From Talinum fruticosum (Eukaryota > Streptophyta > Magnoliopsida > Caryophyllales > Talinaceae), in contig JAITYX010000076.1 in the NCBI GenBank assembly GCA_021018815.1, positions 2,108,001-2,172,000 on the forward strand: a stretch of DNA of 64,000 nucleotides, written 5' to 3'. Below are positions 61,001 through 64,000 of this stretch, piece by piece. The notes below the pieces were generated by a model. It saw nothing but the letters and a program-made list of their open reading frames with translations, searched no databases and was not told the origin of the DNA. Numbering within the stretch: the stretch's first letter is position 1; each line of letters begins with the position of its first letter. The position numbers and the translations under genes are program-made.

Positions 61001-61201
61001 TTTCTGGGCATTTCGGACTTTTCTCTTACCGTTCGATGATCCCTTGCGGCCATTGTCGGAATTAGCTGAAGCTTTGGGGACAAAAGAAATCTGGGCAGTT
61101 CTTATTCTCTCACTAGACACCATCAGCATTCTCCTGATCTTCATCTCCCCGCCGCCGCTGGTGGGACCCAGTAAGTGCATTGCTGCTGCAGCGGCAGCCA
61201 T
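55020..61201 (-). CDS. HCF173: HCF173, plastid psbA translation factor (atypical SDR)
   Basis: Chloroplast protein related to short-chain dehydrogenases that promotes translation and stability of psbA mRNA (photosystem II D1). Exons: 60608-61201, 59623-59835, 58832-59036, 58274-58348, 58031-58166, 57813-57917, 57634-57714, 56835-56924, 56660-56725, 56052-56108, 55892-55969, 55750-55797, 55020-55091; about 606 residues, normal length. Start chosen as the first ATG (MAAAAAAMHLLGPTSGG), followed by a basic Lys/Ser-rich transit region. Then GRKSRQIFDEVWRKFSGLGQ, the NAD-type fold TTVLVVGATSRIGRLVVRKL and IIYCATARSTITGDLNRVD. The inserted CIA30-like domain contains SLDGWEVRQGTYFQD, YEGLVLSVGGNGRSY and PPLDPFLVHTLTIRFEPRRQ. 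The SDR part returns with FILVSCTGSGVE and LGYTIVRPGPL, ending ALSVLEKNT. One base is missing in a G run (plus CCC at 58331-58333): VFTR should continue GGYVELSRK. Confidence 0.95.
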
Positions 61202-61945
61202 TTTTGCCGTATGGAGTTCTTGTTCTGGGTCTGATCGATAATTTCTGAACAAATTTGGAAGAACTTGATGATGAATAATCAATCTTTAGAATGAAAATTT
61301 TGGTGGAAAAATGGTGATGATGATTTTTGTTCTACGTATTTATTTATTTATATCTAACACAAAAATGAATTATTTGGCAAATTTACAGGGTCCCCAGAAT
61401 CTTAATCCAAATAGGCATAGCCAGTTCTAGTGGAGATGAAAATTCAGCAGCAAAAATCACTTATCCTCCACATAAATTGATCTGGGCCCCTACCTGGGTT
61501 TTGACAAGCTTCAACTTTCATATGGTGTAGAACACTCGGAAAAAGAATTTTAAAAAAACAGATTGAAAATTTTCTCTCTCCTGTTGCTCGTATCTTGAAT
61601 CTGATTGCTTGATCATTGTGTTTTGAACGGTGTAGACAAATTTGGGCGCGGCATCAGCATTAGGCCACGTATGTTGGCTAAGGTCCAGATCCTTCTACTC
61701 AAATTATTTAGTTGGCAAATTCTTGAGTTGTCACCAATCGTCATATACCATACCATAGTGTAATCCATATGCCCTTACTCTTCTTTTGGACTATAATTTG
61801 GATTATGTCATTCTGTTCGTTGTCCTTAATTTAGTGCTTAGAGGGATGTGTGAAACAAATGAGAATGGGTTTTAATAAAAATATTGTTACCATGATTTGG
61901 TCATGTATTGATTGAGAGGCGTTATTAATTTCTTTAGATGGTTTG
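61202..61945. promoter_or_regulatory. HCF173 promoter side
   Basis: AT-rich DNA upstream of the HCF173 start. No other gene is visible, and TATA or light-response boxes cannot be assigned with confidence. Confidence 0.35.
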
Positions 61946-62896
61946 TTTTTAGATTAAAATAAATTGTACTTTGGGAATTTAGATGTTTATATATTTTATT
62001 TTAAAGTTAGATGAGTGTGCACTATACTTGAGGGGTAATTATGTTTTCTAAACTAAAATTATGTTTTTAAATTAACACCGAAATAGGAGGCGGGGATTCG
62101 GTTTCATGATGACATACTAGACATGATTCACATGTATTTATTGTTGTATCCTTACTTTTGAAGTTGTACTTACTTTTGAAGAGCTATTCGGGCAATTACA
62201 ACTTCAAAAGTATGGGTATAATAGTAATAAACACACACTACAAGAAAGCGGTCTAATTGAAACCAAAACTTTGAGACTAACTAAAAAATCGGTCTCGATT
62301 GTATTTTGAGTCCGATTTTTAGACCAAATTAAATCCTCAATTGAGATGAATTTTGAAACCGAATAACAAAATGGGTTCTAATTGAGGCCGAAATTCGAGA
62401 GATCAAAGTAATCGGTCTCAAATTGAGACCAAAATTTGAAACCAATGTTGTTATTTGTCTCAATTAGAGACCAAAATATATTCATCCTCTAAATCTTTTG
62501 GACTCAATTTCCCTAAACTTCTTTCTCTCCCATTTTGATTCAAATCTGGGACCAGCCTTTAAAACAAAAACCCTTCCACTCGTCACACTTCCTCATTGTC
62601 GTCGTCGCCGTCCTCGGCCCTGCCTAGCCCAGCCCCGTCATTCCCCCACCGGCCAGCCACCGTCACTTTCTCTCTCTCTCTCTAAGTCTCTCACCCAGAT
62701 TCCCTCTTGGGCTCTTGCCTCTCGCAACTCTGTCTCCTCTCACTTTCTCTCTGTGGACCGAGTTTGCCACTCTTAATTTGATGTTTGTTTAGAAAAAATA
62801 ATTACCTTAAGTATAGTGCGCGCTCATCAAACTTTAAAGTAGGGTATATAAACATGCAATGTCCTAAAGTACGGTTTATTTTAATCTAAAAAATCA
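61946..62896. mobile_element. Inverted-repeat unit of about 0.95 kb
   Basis: Diverged arms of about 110-115 bp face each other. The left (about 61946-62063) has TTAGATTAAAATAAA, CTTTAAAGTTAGATGAGTG-like text and TGCACTATACTTGA. The right (about 62785-62896) has the complements CAAACTTTAAAGT, TAAGTATAGTGCGCGC and TTTATTTTAATCTAA. Long terminal inverted repeats recall Mutator-like elements, but a clean 8-9-bp target duplication is not evident. Confidence 0.55.
62236..62500 (+). mobile_element. CACTA-type (En/Spm) transposon end with subterminal repeats
   Basis: CACTACAAGAAAGCGG matches the standard CACTA terminal repeat. The next 240 bp contain many GGTCTC/GAGACC-like short motifs in both orientations, as expected for subterminal transposase-binding repeats. 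A pyrimidine- and GC-rich tract (62.58-62.76 kb) follows. No matching TTTCTTGTAGTG end is found before 64 kb, so the element is truncated or runs past the window. Confidence 0.6.
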
Positions 62897-64000
62897 TTTT
62901 TTGTTGTAATAATAACAATTATGTAACGTAGTAGTAAAGTTTCATGAATCATATTGCAAGGTTTGTCTAAGTATGTATAATAATGTTAAAACATATTAAT
63001 GTAATGGAAAGGAGTAGAGTTGGATAATAAATAAGGTTGGGTTGGGTTTGTGTTCATGTGGACTTAAGCGTGTTGAAAATATTTAAATATGAACCTAACT
63101 CATTTATTACAAAAATTGAAAATCTTGACATGTAATCGTTTATTTTTAAACGAGTTGACTTTAAACTAACCATTTATCCATTTACTTTAACTTCAAGCTA
63201 CTTAAATACTTATTTGCTCGTTAACATTATCAATTAGAACAAAATTATTAGTACAAGAAATATTCCTTTAATCTCGTTCATCATCACAAAGCCATTTTAC
63301 ATATTCTGTAATCGTAAAAATATATACCCTTTACCATGAATATGTAAAAATCCTTTAGTTTTCACATTTTTATTTCCTCTAAATGGCCCCGCCGTTTTCG
63401 GTTTTCGTTTCCCTTTCCATTTTCAAAAATCACATAAATATTTTATTTTAATTTTTAAAAATAAATAGGTTAAACTTGTTTTTGTCACGTCGGAAGTCTC
63501 AACATGAACCTAATTCAATAACTAAACGGATTAAACATGGCAATCCATTTAAGTAAAGAGACTAAAAATCTCTACCAAACTCGCCTAACTTCGTGTCGGA
63601 TTCGTATCGATAATCATATCAAGTCAACTTTCTCCGGTACTAAAAAGGAGACGACGTGTTCAATGACTTGCCATTTTAATATATAAAACGTAACTAACAA
63701 CAAATATGATATTTCCTATCCTAGCTTCTGTACTCCTTTAACATGGCCCATGTCACCCTTTAAGTTTAACCGAGAGGTGGACTTTGATTTTGTTGGCTTT
63801 GTAGCTGAATTCTGATGTAAGTTGGATGTCGAGTGCAACTATTTTGCCTTGTGGAGCTTGCTCATTTGTTCTCCTGCCATCCCATGTTGAACTCATTCTC
63901 CTTTGTTTTCTCTTAAGGGCCAAAAAGTGCCATACCAAAATGAGACTTCAATCTTCAATGGCGTCAAAGAGGTATAATTTCAATTAGGCACAAGCACTCG
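62897..64000. other. Intergenic end of window
   Basis: AT-rich DNA with no gene. A 61-codon minus-strand frame at 63753-63938 has no recognisable motif. Confidence 0.4.

Noticed and set aside
1..64000. CRISPR arrays, operons, bacterial-type ribosome binding sites
   Set aside because: The window is plant nuclear DNA; repeats found are microsatellites, tandem duplications and transposon ends without spacer architecture.

Overview
The window is nuclear DNA from a flowering plant, most likely a eudicot. The evidence is long AT-rich intergenic DNA, GT-AG introns splitting every gene into many short exons, plant-only gene families, and plant-type LTR, MITE, Helitron-like and CACTA-like repeats. 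The order within the eudicots cannot be fixed by eye. No CRISPR array, rRNA or convincing tRNA was found.

Layout. 1-5.5 kb is AT-rich intergenic DNA with microsatellites and one 85-bp tandem repeat. 5.5-13.8 kb (minus) is a 16-exon STRUBBELIG-family leucine-rich-repeat receptor kinase (SRF) with an atypical catalytic loop. 13.8-17.5 kb is intergenic and holds a long hairpin element. 17.8-24.5 kb (minus) is NIAP/OCT7, a 12-TM-type transporter of the major facilitator superfamily. 24.5-38 kb is a repeat-rich block centred on two related LTR-type elements, one inserted in the other, each with its own 5-bp target duplication. 38.2-43.6 kb (plus) is PHL6-like, a MYB-CC (PHR1 family) transcription factor. 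45.2-50.9 kb (plus) is a DUF547 protein with an N-terminal coiled coil. 51.9-54.0 kb (minus) is a small Cys-rich, probably plastid-targeted protein in three exons. 55.0-61.2 kb (minus) is HCF173, the plastid psbA translation factor, in 13 exons. 61.2-64 kb is intergenic with an inverted-repeat unit and a CACTA-like end.

The genes are independent transcription units, not an operon. PHL6 beside NIAP, and HCF173 near a DUF547 gene, match pairings I recall from Arabidopsis, so this is probably a conserved syntenic block interrupted by the transposon cluster at 25-35 kb. Two genes (HCF173 and the Cys-rich protein) point to the chloroplast, one to phosphate or stress-type transcription control, one to cell-surface signalling and one to small-molecule transport.

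The most important caution is that five of the six genes carry single-base reading-frame breaks, seven in all, while all splice sites and flanking codons stay intact. Five of the seven lie in short homopolymers that are one base too short. This looks like uncorrected long-read consensus error rather than gene decay. PHL6 alone reads cleanly throughout. I found no clear new biological system. The best leads are the nested LTR pair, a foldback hairpin, an intronic structured element and a TRIM-like micro-retroelement.
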